From Pteria penguin (lineage: Eukaryota > Mollusca > Bivalvia > Pterioida > Pteriidae), in assembly GCA_035048485.1 (NCBI GenBank), contig CM068587.1:36636816-36700815 (forward strand): a DNA stretch of 64,000 nt, in the 5' to 3' direction. Shown one piece after another: positions 1 through 22,630 of this stretch. The notes under the pieces are model-generated. The model was not told the DNA's origin. It saw only the letters and a list, made by a program, of their open reading frames with translations, and did not search any database. The translations under genes were made by a program, and so were the position numbers. Every line of letters begins with the position of its first letter. The first letter of the stretch is position 1.

Positions 1-99
1 TAGATTTTTCATATATTTATCAGACCTTCGTAATTTTTATTGGACATTCTGATAAATCTGACACTTTTCAAGAACTCTGAAGGTATCAGAAGATGAAAA

Positions 100-352
100 A
101 TTGATTCTTGTTTTACGTCACGCCAAGATTATTGCACTAATATGGCGATGTCACCTGCCTGAAGCATTTTACATATATTTAAACTTTTGCAATTTACCCA
201 TCCGAAGCAGTGTGAAATATTTATGTGACATAGGACCCCAGTTTTTACTATCTCATCCGAAAAATAGGACACTGACGTGCCACAGCAGGACTTGAACACG
301 AGGAATCTCAGTCACAGGCTAAGCACCCATCCATTTGAGCTATGCTGAATTA
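100..352 (-). repeat. tRNA-derived SINE copy (minus strand, diverged)
   Basis: The minus strand shows a degenerate tRNA-like head near 270-345, with a B-box resembling GTTCAAGTCC, followed by a body equivalent to that of the better preserved copy at 50546-50829 (the CATCCGAA... and CACTGACGTG-type segments). It lies in a Rab4 intron. Confidence 0.7.
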
Positions 353-9212
<8,860 letters not shown>

Positions 9213-12200
9213 CAGTCCACGATCTGACCCCTTATACATTTACTTTGCCAATGCATTATTATTCAAATTGTGATACATGTTGAACTGCTTTGTGTAGATA
9301 TAGACAGAAGATAAGATTATTAGTTCAGTCTGTTTAAATTGGCAATTTTTAAGATGTTCTACACAACGCATATTTGTTTTGGAAATCACATTAGAAAAGA
9401 TAGACATTTTCTGTAAATATTTCTTGTTTTTATGTATCAAATAATGAACAAAGTTCATGATACATTAGTACTCCTGAAAATGTCATTCTGCAAGTTTGAA
9501 GTTTTTATGATGTAGTATCGAGTTGGATTATCCATATGAGAATAAACATGAAAGGTCAAGATTATGCAAAAAAATTTTTTCATTTACTTATAATGTTTTA
9601 TGTGTAATAATGTGTATTTTATTAATAAATCAGATATCAATATTGCCCTTATCATTCTATGCTAGCCAAGGAAACATACGTAAGGCAAATATATTGACCA
9701 ATACTAGCCTTTGAACTTTGAAATTTTTTCCAGAATAAATTTTGTAACAGAAAAAGAAATTCCTTAGACTACTTCAAAGTTGGACTTCTTATAAACTATC
9801 TTGGATCCATTTTCCACCTTTTTCTTGCAGGTGGTTTACATTGTGATCTCAAAAATGAGCTTATCAGAGTTATTGTACTTTAGTTCAAGGTTTTGCTGAA
9901 AACTTTCATCACTTTTATTATTGTATACTTTGTTGCATGTTAAATTATACTTTTTAAAGTTTTTTATTGTTATGATATAAATATTCACATTTAAAAATGT
10001 AAATCATTTACCTATGATTTATAAAGACAAAAAAGAAAAAAAACATGCTTATTTAACAATTCTTTTTAATAGGATTAGGAACTACAGACTTTTACTGCCA
10101 ATTCCACAAGCTGGAAAAAACAAACATATTTATGGATTGAAATTGTAGGAATGTCCTTCAGATGTATCATACAGTAATTAAATTTTTCACTCTAGATATA
10201 TGGTAGGCAACAACTACTTTCGTTTACTGAAAATTTGTCTTTCGTCTTTACCTGTTATGTTGTTGTCTCTCGATTACTCGAACATAGATAATTAAATGAC
10301 CTGGTTTTAAAAGTACTTACATTTATGCCCTATGAATATGAGATTTGTAGCACATAATCCTTAGTCTGAATGTTTTTATATGTTCGTCTATCCATGGGAG
10401 AATAACGCTAACATTTTTCATAAATTATAACAGTAAAAGATAGGGCTTTGATCTTCCATGTATTACCTTTAGGTTGAGATTCATGTTTTTCTTACCATGT
10501 AGCCTTGACTGTGGCTTTTGATCAGTTGCTGTCTGATGGGATCAGTGTTTCACAAACACATTTTGTATTATCTTCCATTACATATAAATTTATGTCACCT
10601 ACCTTGACAGGCTTTACTAGAATAAGTAATGTATATTTCTCTAATACTAGGCATGATTCTGATCAGCTTTAAAGCTGATTTCAGCTTTTTTGTTGCAAGA
10701 AATTTTTCTCAAAATGTTCTGAATTTAGTTTGAAATATAAAAAAAATTGCACATTTTGTTAAGAAGTTTATATAGAATCAATTTATCTGATAGCATTGTG
10801 CGTTTTTTTCATCGCTGATCAAAATCATGTCTGTGATACTGGTGACTTGTTTCTTGAATTCTTTTTAAAAAACAGTGTATTTATCCTTTCAGATACTAAG
10901 GCATGTTTAAGCAAGGAATGAATAATTGATAATTACATGTATTCCAAAAGTAAAAATAAACAATGTAAATATATTTCAATATATACTCTTATACGTGTTA
11001 TTTAAGCATGTAAATCAATATCTATACAAAAACATGTAGATGAAAATTAATATTTGTGTCATTTGCCAGCTTAATTTATTTTCATATTCATAGTCAGGGT
11101 AGATAGAGGGACCAATAATAACCATGGGATAAGCTTCTGTAGACAATATTCTGGATATATAACCTCAGTAATATTTTATATATACTGATAATTTTGTCTT
11201 CAATTTTGTTTAAGTATAACTTAACAGGTATTGCATTACCTTCTTTGTCACCATGACACCAAATGACTTTTGCATCTCTAAAAACTTTCATTTAGAACAC
11301 TTGTAAAATAGAAATCCAAGTTTTGTATTTCTCTTTTAAGTTAAGTGGTAAAATCAGAAATGATGAAATGCAATAATTTCAGAAAATTAAAGGATTTTAA
11401 ATTTTTTTGAGCAACAGAATTCAAAATAACTGTTTCTGTTTATTTTGAGAAAATTCATTTTCCACACAGTTTGCCCTATATGGTATAATTGCATGTATAC
11501 AAATTGTGATATATATTTGTACCATATTTTTAAAGTCTTAGGATAGATATACAGAGCAGTACCTTCAGTTTTATGATTCATCTTCGTATTTTTTATTTCA
11601 TCGCACTTTTGTGAAATATCATTGTGCTTGTTGTTTGTAAGGTAAATGGTTAAGGATTTGTACTATACAACACACCTCATTACTGCATGTCGGCTGCACA
11701 GAATTCTTGACTCTTTTTCTGATACATGTTACACAATGAAGCATTAATTAAGAAAAAGTATAGGTAATTATGATGCAAATCAATCACTCACCTCAGGTAT
11801 TTCATCTTTTCAACCCTTGTAAAATTTCTCTATTCTTCAATCAAACTTAAGTTGTGACTGGAGTATGAATATATATGGCAATAATAATGGGTTAATTTGT
11901 TGTGCATCGTTACTTGTAGGAACAAGTTTTTACCAGGCTTCTTTTAGTTCTTGTGAGGTTTTTAGCCACAAAGAATGTGTTTCCTTATTGAGACAGAAAG
12001 TCTCTAGAGTAGATAAATTTGTTGCAAATAGACTATAATCAGAACTAAATGTATTAATTTCACTCAAATCTGGTCTGCTGTTAAAATAACTTATATAATT
12101 GCATAAACATAGAATTACTTCCTGGTAAATTTACAGAATTTTAACATGGACCCAGCAATATATTTTTGACTTTCAGAGATGAGACAGTTTAAAGTACCAA

Positions 12201-13160
12201 GTATGATAAAAATGTACCACAGATAAGTGGCTTCTTTTTCGTTAAAAAAATCATGAAAATACCTGAGGAAAATTGTTTTTCATTCATTAGAATATATAGA
12301 ACTCAATATTTGTTGCAAATTTATTGTATACTGGATTGTTTTTTTAGTCATTCCATAAGTGTTACAAACAATAATCGTGCATGTATTTTTTTCTTTTCAA
12401 AGGCATAGCAAAGATTCAATGTTTCATTTTTCAAGTATTGATCAGTAGAATCTCATTTCTATTTCCTCACAGATCATGTTCTGATTGATACATGTATATA
12501 AAGGTCCAGATTCCCTGTTGTATTGGTTATTAAGTAGATAAGAAATCTTCAGTTTGTGGATGCTTTTTAGACCTGTGTTCAAGTTGATGAATTTTTATAA
12601 TTAACAGAACTATTTTTCAGTTGTAACGTAAAGATTAAAAATTGATCTGTCAGACAACCATCTCTTAGTTAACACTAAGCATGGCTATTTCTGAAAACTT
12701 TCAGAGATGTGGTAACTTGTAGATGCAGTCTTTTTAGTGCTGTGGAAATGAGAGAAACCAATGTTCAAGCTGTGAAACTCCACATATTATATTGCTATTG
12801 TCAAAATGTAAATGAAAACTGATGTGCTTGTTTTGTGAAAATGCCCCGAGGGCAGAATTTTCTTTATACCTGTAGCATGTTTTTGTGTAAGTACATACAT
12901 GAAAAAATGAAAAGTACTTCATTTATTTCTTTTGGTTATGTTTTATTATATTGATTCGGAGTGTACCAACACTTTTGTCCTTCATTGTTCCTCTTTTCAT
13001 AAATATGTATATGGTTGGCAACTTATCAGCAAGATAATCTTTCCCAATATTTTGGGGATATGTGCCAATTGACCTTGACCATGCTGAAATGACTTTGAAT
13101 AACCTTGTTAGGGCCTTGCTTCATAAGCGGGTGACCAATAGTAATCACTTTGATTGTCCA
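9213..13160 (+). other. Rab4 3' UTR and downstream AT-rich DNA
   Basis: Candidate poly(A) signals AATAAA occur at 9541 and 9734, so a transcript could end near 9570 or 9760. Later AATAAA copies also exist, so a longer 3' UTR cannot be excluded. No coding feature recognised between here and the tandem repeat that starts near 13170. Confidence 0.5.
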
Positions 13161-13169
13161 TCTGTCCGT

Positions 13170-13720
13170 CAGCAAAAAACTTTAACATTGGCCATATCTA
13201 ATACACTGTCATAGATAGCGCTTTCATATTTAGATGATGTGTTCCTTATGACGAGACCTTTCTGTTGGTACCAAAATTTTTGATCATGTGACCTTGACAG
13301 TGACTTTTGACCCGCATTTCAAAAACTTTAACATTGACCATAACTATTGATTTGTGAAAAGTAGGGCTCATATAATTTACATGTGTGTTCCTTATGACAA
13401 AACCTTTCTGTTGGTACCAAAATTTTTGATCATGTGACCTTGACAGTGACTTTTGACCTGCATTTCAAAAACTTTAACATTGACCGTAACTCTTGATTCG
13501 TGAAAAGTAGGGCTTTCATAATTGACATGTGTGTTCCTTATGACAAGACCTTTCTGTTGGTACCAAAATTTTTTATCATATGGCCTTGACAGTGTGCTTT
13601 GACCTGCATTTGAAAAACTTTAACATAGACCATAACTATTGAACTGTTAGAAGTAGGGCTTTCATATTTGGCATCTGCATTCCTTATGACAAGACCTTTC
13701 TTCTGGTACCAAATTAAGGT
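13170..13720 (+). repeat. Tandem repeat, 146 bp unit, four copies
   Basis: TTCCTTATGAC with following GACCTTTCT recurs at about 13241, 13387, 13533 and 13679, spaced 146 bp each time. Units share TGATCATGTGACCTTGACAG and AAAACTTTAACATTGACC. Partly related sequence (ACCTTTCACAAATGACCTTG) continues towards 13930. Confidence 0.93.
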
Positions 13721-14137
13721 CAAAGTCATGGTGACAGACATCATGCATGGCCATTCTGACTTTGTCAGTTTTCTTGTAATCAAATGTCCTTGTCCCAAGC
13801 AATGCAAGTGTGAAATAAGATACAGTTCTGATGATTGTTTAAGATATATGAGGCTTTTATCAATATTCTATTGATATGTGCTGAGGGAACTTGACCTTTC
13901 ACAAATGACCTTGAGTGACTTTTGTTAGAAAGTCCATTCCTGTCAGATAGATGGACACAACCATGACGATATGCTCCCCCAAAATATTTTGGTGATCATA
14001 ATATAAAAAAAGCAATGCTAAGTTTCTCCTAAAAGTTGAAAAAGCAAATAAAACAAAAGGAAAAAATAAGTTTAATTTCACTGATTACTTGTAATATACT
14101 TACTGTTTTTCTTACGTTACTTTGTTTCTTATGGAAC

Positions 14138-14262
14138 CAGCATAGCTCAACCAGTTTTGTGCTTGGGTCATGACTGTGTGGTTTGGATTCGAGTCCCAAC
14201 AGTATCCTGTTTTACGATTAAGACAGTGAAAACCACTCCTATATCAGGGTAGGCCTTTCACG
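14138..14262 (+). repeat. Degenerate tRNA-derived SINE fragment
   Basis: Remnants of the head (ATAGCTCAACCAG as A-box, GGATTCGAGTCCC as B-box) are followed by TATCAGGGTAGGCCTTTCACGTA, which matches the GGTAGGC body segment of the copy at 50546. The 3' half is missing. Confidence 0.65.
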
Positions 14263-16640
14263 TAAAAAAAAGATTTGTAACTTCTTGACACACTCTTTTA
14301 GATTACATGTCTGATTTGTCAATTTATGCCCATAAACAGAAGAAATTTGTCAAAGATCAGTATCCACAGTGGTTTACTAGTATGTTGTTCCAACCTGGAT
14401 CCATCCCTTTGTGGATCTGGCCAAAATAGTTACAAAAGCTACCAACAAAATTCTAGGAAGTATTACAATGAGAATTTGGCTTTAAGCTTAAATTTACCAC
14501 AGAATCATCATCAATGTCTATACACAGATTCACTTTTCAGCATTCAAAGCAATGCTTTGCAGACTTTTGAATGTTATGCTTATAACGTCATAATAAAATA
14601 TCCGACTTGTCCAACCTCGTGTGACATCATCAAAATCATATTTTACGCTAAAGTGCTTGACATTCTACAAAAGTGGATCGGTGTATTGTGACACAGTTCC
14701 TCAGTTTTAACTGATCCTAAAGATGGCACTGGTGAGCCAATTATGTAACATGTACCTGGGACCTTTCGATCACAAATCAAGCACTCTGCTGTCTATACAA
14801 CCCTGACTCTGCTGCTAAAAACTAACATATGATGTAGATGGTGAAGTGTTCATATTTGAATGTACAACAGACCTCTTCATGATGACTATGGGCTTCTAAT
14901 TCATGCTCAAGTCACTGTTAAGGTAAAACTTTTGTTTCGGTAGAAAGGTATTTTCACAAGGAAATGACACGAGATGCATTTAAATTTTTCTTTTTTTTTG
15001 GGTCACAGACAGACCAAAACTATACATTTCCGAATATCTAATTCCAGGGCATAAAAAAGATCACTAAAAAGATGGCCATTTTATCTTTAATATTCAAAAG
15101 GTACAAAACTAATGACTGGCATGATAAAATTGTTAAAGTAATACAATAACTAAACATTAAATGTCAACAAGAGTTCTTAACAGATTGTAATCTGCTTTTT
15201 AGCTAACACAGAAAATGTGCATGTTGGCTGCACTCAACTTGCATCGTAAATAATATTCATATATAAGAGCTAGCAATTCTAAGATTTATCAATCTAAAGT
15301 ATTGTCTTCTGAATGAGTACATGGTACTTTCCTTCTTAATTTTACACAACAGGAATATGTAAACCCCCCCCCCCTTCACCCTTAAAAGATAAAGATACTA
15401 TCTTATTCATCTTTTAAAGACAGGGTTAGGGAAAACCAAACATGCATTGTGAACTTACATAAATATCTATAGCTACCTGGAAGACACTACATGTAGATAC
15501 ATGTAAATGTGCCATGTAAATAGCAATTAACTATCTTAGACATGTATACAAAAGAATAAAGCAAATGACTTTGTTGTATATGAATTCTATTTGTATCAGT
15601 GGAAAATGAATTTCTATCATATAGTTAATAAAAGATCTTTGTGGTCTGATTAATTATTTCTGTACAGAGTCCTATAATATGTATATTCATTTCAGGAAAT
15701 ATGTCCGATCATTAAAGCATAGACACTCTACATAATTACTTTTAAAAGATTAAAGTGTTGACAAAACAGTGTTAAGTCCATGCAGAAAGTACAATATTAT
15801 TGTGTGGAACTGGAAACAAATATTCTTTTACAAAACAACTTTTTTTTCCCCCTAAAAATATTAAGTAAAACATATAATAAAACAGTAGTTTTATACAAGC
15901 GTGATGAATATTCGATCACAAACTTTTGTCAAAACTCATGTTTCTCAAATATGGCATAATATCATGACAACAAAACAGAACAGTTATAGTTCCACAGTAA
16001 TAAAGTTGCATTTATAATTCAATAACTTCCTAACAAACGATTGAACAGTTTAATAATAGGGGTGTTCAAACATAAAGTATTGATTCCACTGTATCTAAAA
16101 CATGTGTCTATTACAACCTGAACTCCCCTGTACAGTAATGGCAAGTCTTAAAATCATTGTATTTTTGTTCATATCCATTTTATCAAAGAGGAAGTATAAC
16201 AAGTTTCACATGAAAATTCAGTACTTCCCAATACTTGACACCTAAAAAAAACCCTCAAATATGTTACATACATTACCTTTATCTCTAGACTAGGGCACAA
16301 AACATTTATGTACATGTTCTCACAGATCAAACTTTTGAAGATCATTCCAATAAGGAGTTGCATTTCAACATTGCATGTATAAAATGGGGTTTAACTCCCC
16401 TGTACATCGCCAATGCAAATGGTTAGCCAAAATACAATATATCGCTTTTATATTCTTAAATTCTTTAAATACATGTACTTTACAAGTATACAGATTTCTT
16501 GAGAAAAGAAACTGCATATTCATATCATGGATATACATGAAATCAATGGTAAAAGCAGTAAGAGCAATATTACCCCTTGGAAAGTTAAACATATGTACCA
16601 AGTAAAATCAAATTCAAACTAATTTAGGAAGAAATTTTTT
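14263..16640. other. Intergenic DNA between convergent Rab4 and CCSAP
   Basis: AT-rich. A run of 12 C near 15365 is the only low-complexity feature of note. No gene recognised. Confidence 0.5.
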
Positions 16641-16655
16641 GTGAAAAATATGTAA

Positions 16656-17202
16656 TTTTATTGACAATACAAATAGTCGTATTAAGAGTGATTTCATAAA
16701 TACTTCCTGGTTTTGTCACAAGAAGAAATAAACCCGAGAAACTCTATACATGTAATAAGCAAAGCATATAAAAAGCTAACTGGTTCTAAATCAGATCACA
16801 GAACATTTCTTTACCTACATCCAGTAAATATAACAATATGATAATAATAATACTTGAATTATCATATAGATCAGATCAAACTTTTTTTTATTAAACTACA
16901 TAAGAATAAATTAAAATTACAAATATTTATATTAATGACAAAAAAGTTTAATGTCTGTTTAGGATAACATTGGCAAATAAAGTAATGATAGAGTTCTTTT
17001 TTCTCTATCAATATCAATTGTTGCTTTTTTCAGATGATGCCAAAAATATCCCATACTTTCAAAATATTGATATTTTTCAGTATGTTTTTCTAGTAAACTC
17101 CTTTGTTAGCCTGAATTTAATTCTTTAATTAAAGTATATACTGGTATAAAGTTGACTGAGTTACCCTAAACAGATTTTTCCAGCATAAAAACGAGTAGAA
17201 AG
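16656..17202 (-). other. Probable CCSAP 3' UTR
   Basis: The minus strand downstream of the CCSAP stop (TGA at 17205-17203) is AT-rich and has an AATAAA at 16661-16656, a plausible poly(A) signal. This gives a 3' UTR of roughly 560 bases. The extent is inferred, not shown. Confidence 0.45.
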
Positions 17203-19348
17203 TCAAAAATCATTCTTGACCTTTCTGGCTCTTGCAAACTCCAAAGCTTTCAATCTTCTTTCATACTCACTGAGATCATATGTGGGGTAACGTTGTTGAT
17301 ATTCGCTCTGCCAAGAAGTTGTTTCCTTAGTAACTTTCTCAACAAACAAGTTCTTTTTCTTTTTGTCTCTCGCTGAGATTTTTCTTTGGAGTTCCTCCCT
17401 GCGTTTGGCTCTAAGCTGATGTTGTTTCAAAGCTTTCAAGGCAGCTGGGTATATCTATAAATATAGGAATGCAAAAAAAACCCCTAAAATGAATGAATGA
17501 AAAAATTATGTTACAACCCTCCTCCCATTCATATGTATTACTTCATAAAGACAATGGGTCAAATTATACTATAGTTATGGCAGAAAGAACTTTTTATACC
17601 CATGACGTTTCATTTATCATTAACTTCATAGTTGATAATCCAAACTCTCATTTAATGTCTTTGTTCTACATTTACAACTCTGTGTATGCAACTTTCGTCT
17701 TTACTTTCATTTTAGTTAGTCTATCACCAAAATTGTTTATCTAAAAACGTAATTTCAAAATCATTCTTTTTTCATTCTATCATATTATACCTACAAAGTC
17801 ACTTTATAATAAATGATGTACATGTATAGTGTAAAATACATATTTCATGTACTGACAAGGGTTTCTGTCAATTTTGCCCACATCTGTAAGTTTTTTCTTT
17901 GGAAAAAGCTATATTTACTTAACACTTACTAATGCCTTTCTGATGAAATGTCAGAATTTATAAACTCAAAGCATGATTACATTTTATTTAAAATGAAAAA
18001 TATGAAACTTTTACCTTTAAATATCACAGATAAGTATAGATATCATCTGAGTACTTCTAATTATTTGAAGGCCAGAAATAAAAACATAAGTAATTTGATA
18101 CCTGTTTTAGCAATTTTGGAAAAGCCGATAGTTTGCGAGTTGAAAATGTAGGGACAGCTTTGAAAAAGGGAGAAAAAAAGATCACCAATATTATGAAACA
18201 GTGTGTTAACAAATCAGTTGACCCCTATTCTAAAAGAACGATACTGATAGCTGGACATACATCAACGGAGCAGTGAACGTTATGGGTCTTCTTAATTCCA
18301 GTGGCCTTCTCCATGTCTCCACATCCATACATAAAAAATGGAGGTTTCTCTGCTGATTCTGCTGGCATGGCCGACTTTGGTCTAGATGGCACTGAGCGAG
18401 ACTTCTTGGGCAGACCAGCCGATTTTGGTCTAGTAGGAATAGTAAGTGTCCTGTCTGGACGCCTTGGCTTTGACCTCTTTATAAATGTCTTATCATCTAC
18501 TTTTTGTGGCTTTAGTATGTCCTCTGTAATGATAAATCATTAAAAACAAACTTAGTTAAAAAATTACAAAATTATTTTCTTAAGCAATATTGCAGTACTG
18601 ATTTGGTTCCACATTTAGTCTTTTATGGTTCGTTTTGAACAAATGAATGGCCTTCTTTTGACTCAAAATTTGCTGGAAGTGGTAGGAGATATGTGTTGCT
18701 TCAGCAATACTTTCAGCATGTTTGTTAATTATGAATGGGGAATACTTCCTTAAACATTTTAATTACAATAAATAACACTGGTTAAGGTTATAAATTATTC
18801 TAAATTCTTTGCTACATTAAAGAATAGGAAAGTCAAGTATTTCATAAGGAAGACTGATTAAAACTAAACTTTCACTTACCTTCAGATTTAGTTTTTTCAG
18901 CAACTGGCTTTTCTTTTTCAGGAATATCCCTATTTTCAGTACTGACATATTTATTCAGTTTTTCCTTGGCCATTAAGGTCAGTTTTCGTGACTCTGGTGT
19001 CTGTTTCTCTATAACAACATCCTCCTTAATTTCACCTTCTTCTTTTGCTTCTTCCTTGTCACCTTTACTTTTCATAATATCATCATCATCATCTTTTTCC
19101 TCAATGTCAGATAATTCAAGTTTCTCTACCGGAAGTTTTTCCAAATCTTCGTCAGGTGAGGTTGTATCTGGATCGTCTGCTTCAAAATCCCAGGATATTG
19201 GAGTATGTGAATACTCCAAGTCTCTTCTCTTGTTGCGATAAGTAAGAGACTCAAAATACGTAGGTATGTTGTTGACAAGTATTGCCTTCTTATACTGGTT
19301 TCTGTATTCTGAGCGTTTGGACACCATTGCTGCAGATTTCACAATAAG
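17203..19348 (-). CDS. CCSAP: Centriole, cilia and spindle-associated protein (CCSAP)-like
   Basis: Three exons on the minus strand join in phase: 19348-18880 (ATG at 19327), 18523-18261 and 17454-17203 (TGA). Donors are GTAAGT and GTATGT, acceptors TTACAG and ATATAG. The total is 963 nt, about 320 residues, somewhat longer than the human protein of about 270. Family features seen are a KRSEYRNQY motif at the N-terminus, an acidic low-complexity middle (a run of D/E and K), a core PFFMYGCG...KKTHNV matching the human FALYGWGE...QKTHNV block, a basic helical ALKALKQHQLRAKRR segment and a C-terminal WQSEYQQRYPTY. CCSAP binds polyglutamylated microtubules at centrioles, spindles and cilia. The start was chosen as the only ATG upstream of KRSEYR; the exon also holds 21 bases of 5' UTR after an acceptor, so a noncoding first exon lies further upstream. 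No defects seen. Confidence 0.88.
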
Positions 19349-19856
19349 CTGAAAAAAATTCAAGACATGTTCACATTGAAGGAAACTGTTTACATGTAAA
19401 TGTATTAAAATACTGTAATAATAGACCAAAAATATAATATAACACTATATCCCTTTCATCTTGCACTTTAAGTATGAATTTTTCTACTACATATATATGC
19501 AGTAAATTTTGGAATAAAAAATCCTTATGCATCTCAGATGACAACCACCAAGAATGCTCTTTTTTTGTGTTAAAATAAACACGTGAAAACTGTTTTATTT
19601 TACAACAAAAATAAGTACATGAAAGTCAGGTTTACAAGGCTATTTATTTGGCCTCGGACTAGTTTGACCCAATGGAAATGTTTCATTTTGGTCATGTGAC
19701 TGACATACAAATTCTTGTGTAGAGCCAGTTGTAAAAATCTGTATGGCAATGGCGGACAATAATCAAAACTAGACTGAGAATCATAATATAAACTACGTTG
19801 GTGTTCTGGAACTGATCATTTGTGAGTACGGTAAATTGTCCACGACAAAATAAAAC
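19349..19856. other. CCSAP 5' intron
   Basis: Follows the acceptor at 19349-19351 (CAG on the minus strand). I could not identify the upstream noncoding exon. No other gene seen. Confidence 0.4.
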
Positions 19857-19970
19857 AGTTATTAGGTTTGTTACTGACCTTACACGGAAATATGTCGAGT
19901 TGATAAAGCCCAAAGAGGTTTCATCAACCCGACATATTTCCGTGTAAGGTCAGTAACAAACCTAATAACT
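19857..19970. repeat. Near-perfect 48-bp inverted repeat (hairpin)
   Basis: Left arm 19857-19904 and right arm 19923-19970 are reverse complements over 48 bases with one mismatch, around an 18-base loop (19905-19922). The arms include TTACACGGAAATATGTCG and its complement. A transcript from either strand would fold into a long double-stranded stem. Confidence 0.95.
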
Positions 19971-22630
19971 AATAGTGTCACCCATCAAATTGTAACATTA
20001 CAATGAAGTAATGTGGGTATGCATGGTAAAGATTGATCTGGCGATTCTCTAATGGATTATGGATATACTTCATCCATGGAACCATGATCATGGTAGCTTG
20101 GGTCTGGTTACCAATAGTTTTACTGCCTCTGATGTATTTAGATTCCAACATCATGGATTTTCCATGCACCTTTGGGAATGGGGCCTTGGATTTTTGTGTT
20201 AGGAATTTAAGTAAAATTTTGCCCAAATTTGGAATTTTTCAAAATATTCATCAATACATGTGTAATACAAATACATTCATTGAAGCTGTAAGTTAAAATC
20301 TTAAAAAGATATCCTTCAAAAATGTTATAGATAATTCATTCTTAAAATCATTCTATTTTCACCTTATTGTAGCTTAAAACGTAACTTTTTTCCACAAAAA
20401 CTTTGGAATTTTTGATAAATAAATTTGGGAAAAATGGTCCCTATTCTAGATTGTGAATTGGGTTGAATTTCCCTCCCCTACAACAGGTACTTGTATTATC
20501 TGGTAAATGGAATGGGTATAATTGATGAGTAATAGCAATGACACTATCTAAGAAACTGAAACCTTCAATTTGAGGCCACCTCTTTTAAATGACCATTTTT
20601 GATTGGTAGTAAGGATTTCCACTGTGACAGCAATCAATATGAAGTTATTACTGAGGGCCACTATTATTTTATCACCAAAACTATTTCATCTAAAAAGGTT
20701 TGTACTCATAACCAGAAATATTCATAGTATACATACTTATAGGTACCTTATTATGTCTGTCAATACTAATCAAAAAGTGCAGAATTTGAAAATAACATGA
20801 ATAAACTGAGTACACTTAATGATGATAAATCAATAGAAATGTTTATTTTTCTTCCAATTTTTATCAAAATAAGAGTACATTGTACACTGATTGACCGATG
20901 GAAACCTCCAGTATATGTGCCCAGATTACCAACGATAACAACTCAAACCTCCAAATGAGAAATCTCCAGAGCAAATAAGACAAAAATTTATCATCATCAA
21001 AGTCTTTATAACACTGTGTAAAATAATAAGAAACAAGATGTGTTTGTGAAACACAAATTCTCTCCCCCCCCCAACCTTCCCCAACAGCAACAAAGTTGAT
21101 CTTGGGGTACCTTGAAAGGGTTTTATTAGTGAAGTATGCATGTCAAATATGAAGTCTCTATCTCTCACAGTTCAAAAGTTATGGCAAAGGTTAAAATTGA
21201 CAAAAATAACACCCCCCCCCCAAAAAAAAAACCCCACACCAATTAAACAAACAAACAAAACAAACAGACAGATAGACAGCACAAAATCAATATGCCCCTA
21301 ATCTATTGATCCTGGGGCATAAAAATTTTAATAAATAAGGCTTAATAATGGGAGATACCGCCATTAACTGTGGTCCTAATATTTAGGGAGGAAATAAAAC
21401 ATATTCCCCCCAAAATGACGTAAAGAACAATGGTATGTTATTGTGAGGTCATAAGGTTGCTAACTCCAGTTGATGTTACTAACTGATAGTACACAAGCCC
21501 CGCCTAACGGCCAGTACCTCCCATTATTTAAATTCTGTATTAGATACAAACAAATATACTTACTTTAAGGTTACACTTCTGTCATTTCAGCATGAAAAAA
21601 TAAACATAAACCTGAAGAAGAATATGAGAAATATTTATTATTTAAAATCTTTCTCTCTTAAGATTGAAAAGATATCCCAATGGAATAAATTATCCATAAT
21701 CACCATTTTCTAAACATATTTCTTTTTTATTATTTGAATGAGTATTTGCATGTTGCATCTTAAAATAAAAACTATTGCTTGCAAAAAAAAAAAAAAAATC
21801 CTGCGCTAATTCTGATCCAAACTAAGAAAACAGATTCAAATTTCAAATGCCAAATCTCAAAATTGGCAAAGATTTGGACAAGGTTAATGTACAAATGAAA
21901 CTTGCAAGTTCTTGATTAAAAAAGAAAAACTGAATTTTGTAAAGGAAAATGTTATCCCCTGTTTGGGATAATCTATTTTTATCAGGACCTCTCCTCAACC
22001 TGTTACTAAATCTATGCAGTAAAAATGATTTACTAATGCAATGTAAAAAGTATGTTTACATGTTATAATTAAGTTATAACTTTACAAAAAAAAAAAAAAA
22101 CCTTAAAACTCATTGAAATTACAAACCCTCATAAAAATGACCATATCACCTACACAAACAAATCCTACAAATCGTCGCAACTCTGATCATGCATAATTAC
22201 ATGTTTGTTTACATTGTTTAATATCAAACAACCTGTTACGACACGAATAGAAACTCCCGCTGTTGTCAAAATGTATACACGAAATGTAATTTATGAGAAC
22301 AATTCACCTTCGCAATTAATTAAAAACATTATCAAAGAGAAAGATTTTACGATGCATTAAAGAGTCAAAACTATCTGTAACAAATTATGAAGCGTACATC
22401 TGTTGACTGAGATTTTCAAAATAGAAAGTAGAAGCTGCACTATATAATTAAACCTGTACCGTACTATACCTTTCCGGAAACTTTTGCTCGACTTTACAAG
22501 ATACGAGAGAGACCCATAGGTTGCAAAATACACCTGTCCCAACAACTTTCTACGAAGGGCGAAAACAACACTTACTAAATGGCAGAAATATGTAAAGCAA
22601 AAAAAAAAAAAAAAAAAAGGGGGGAGGGGG
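19971..22630. other. AT-rich noncoding DNA upstream of CCSAP
   Basis: Contains homopolymer runs (C at 21065 and 21214, A at 21784, 22087 and 22600) and no recognisable gene. A noncoding first exon of CCSAP may lie here, since the coding exon starts at an acceptor; I cannot place it. Confidence 0.4.

Noticed and set aside
18301..19241. Plus-strand ORFs at 18301-18543 and 18966-19241
   Set aside because: Antisense shadows of CCSAP exons; the minus strand explains both, with splice sites.
20926..21168. ORF on the minus strand in 20.9-21.2 kb
   Set aside because: Composition is that of chance ORFs around poly(C) and has no recognisable domain.
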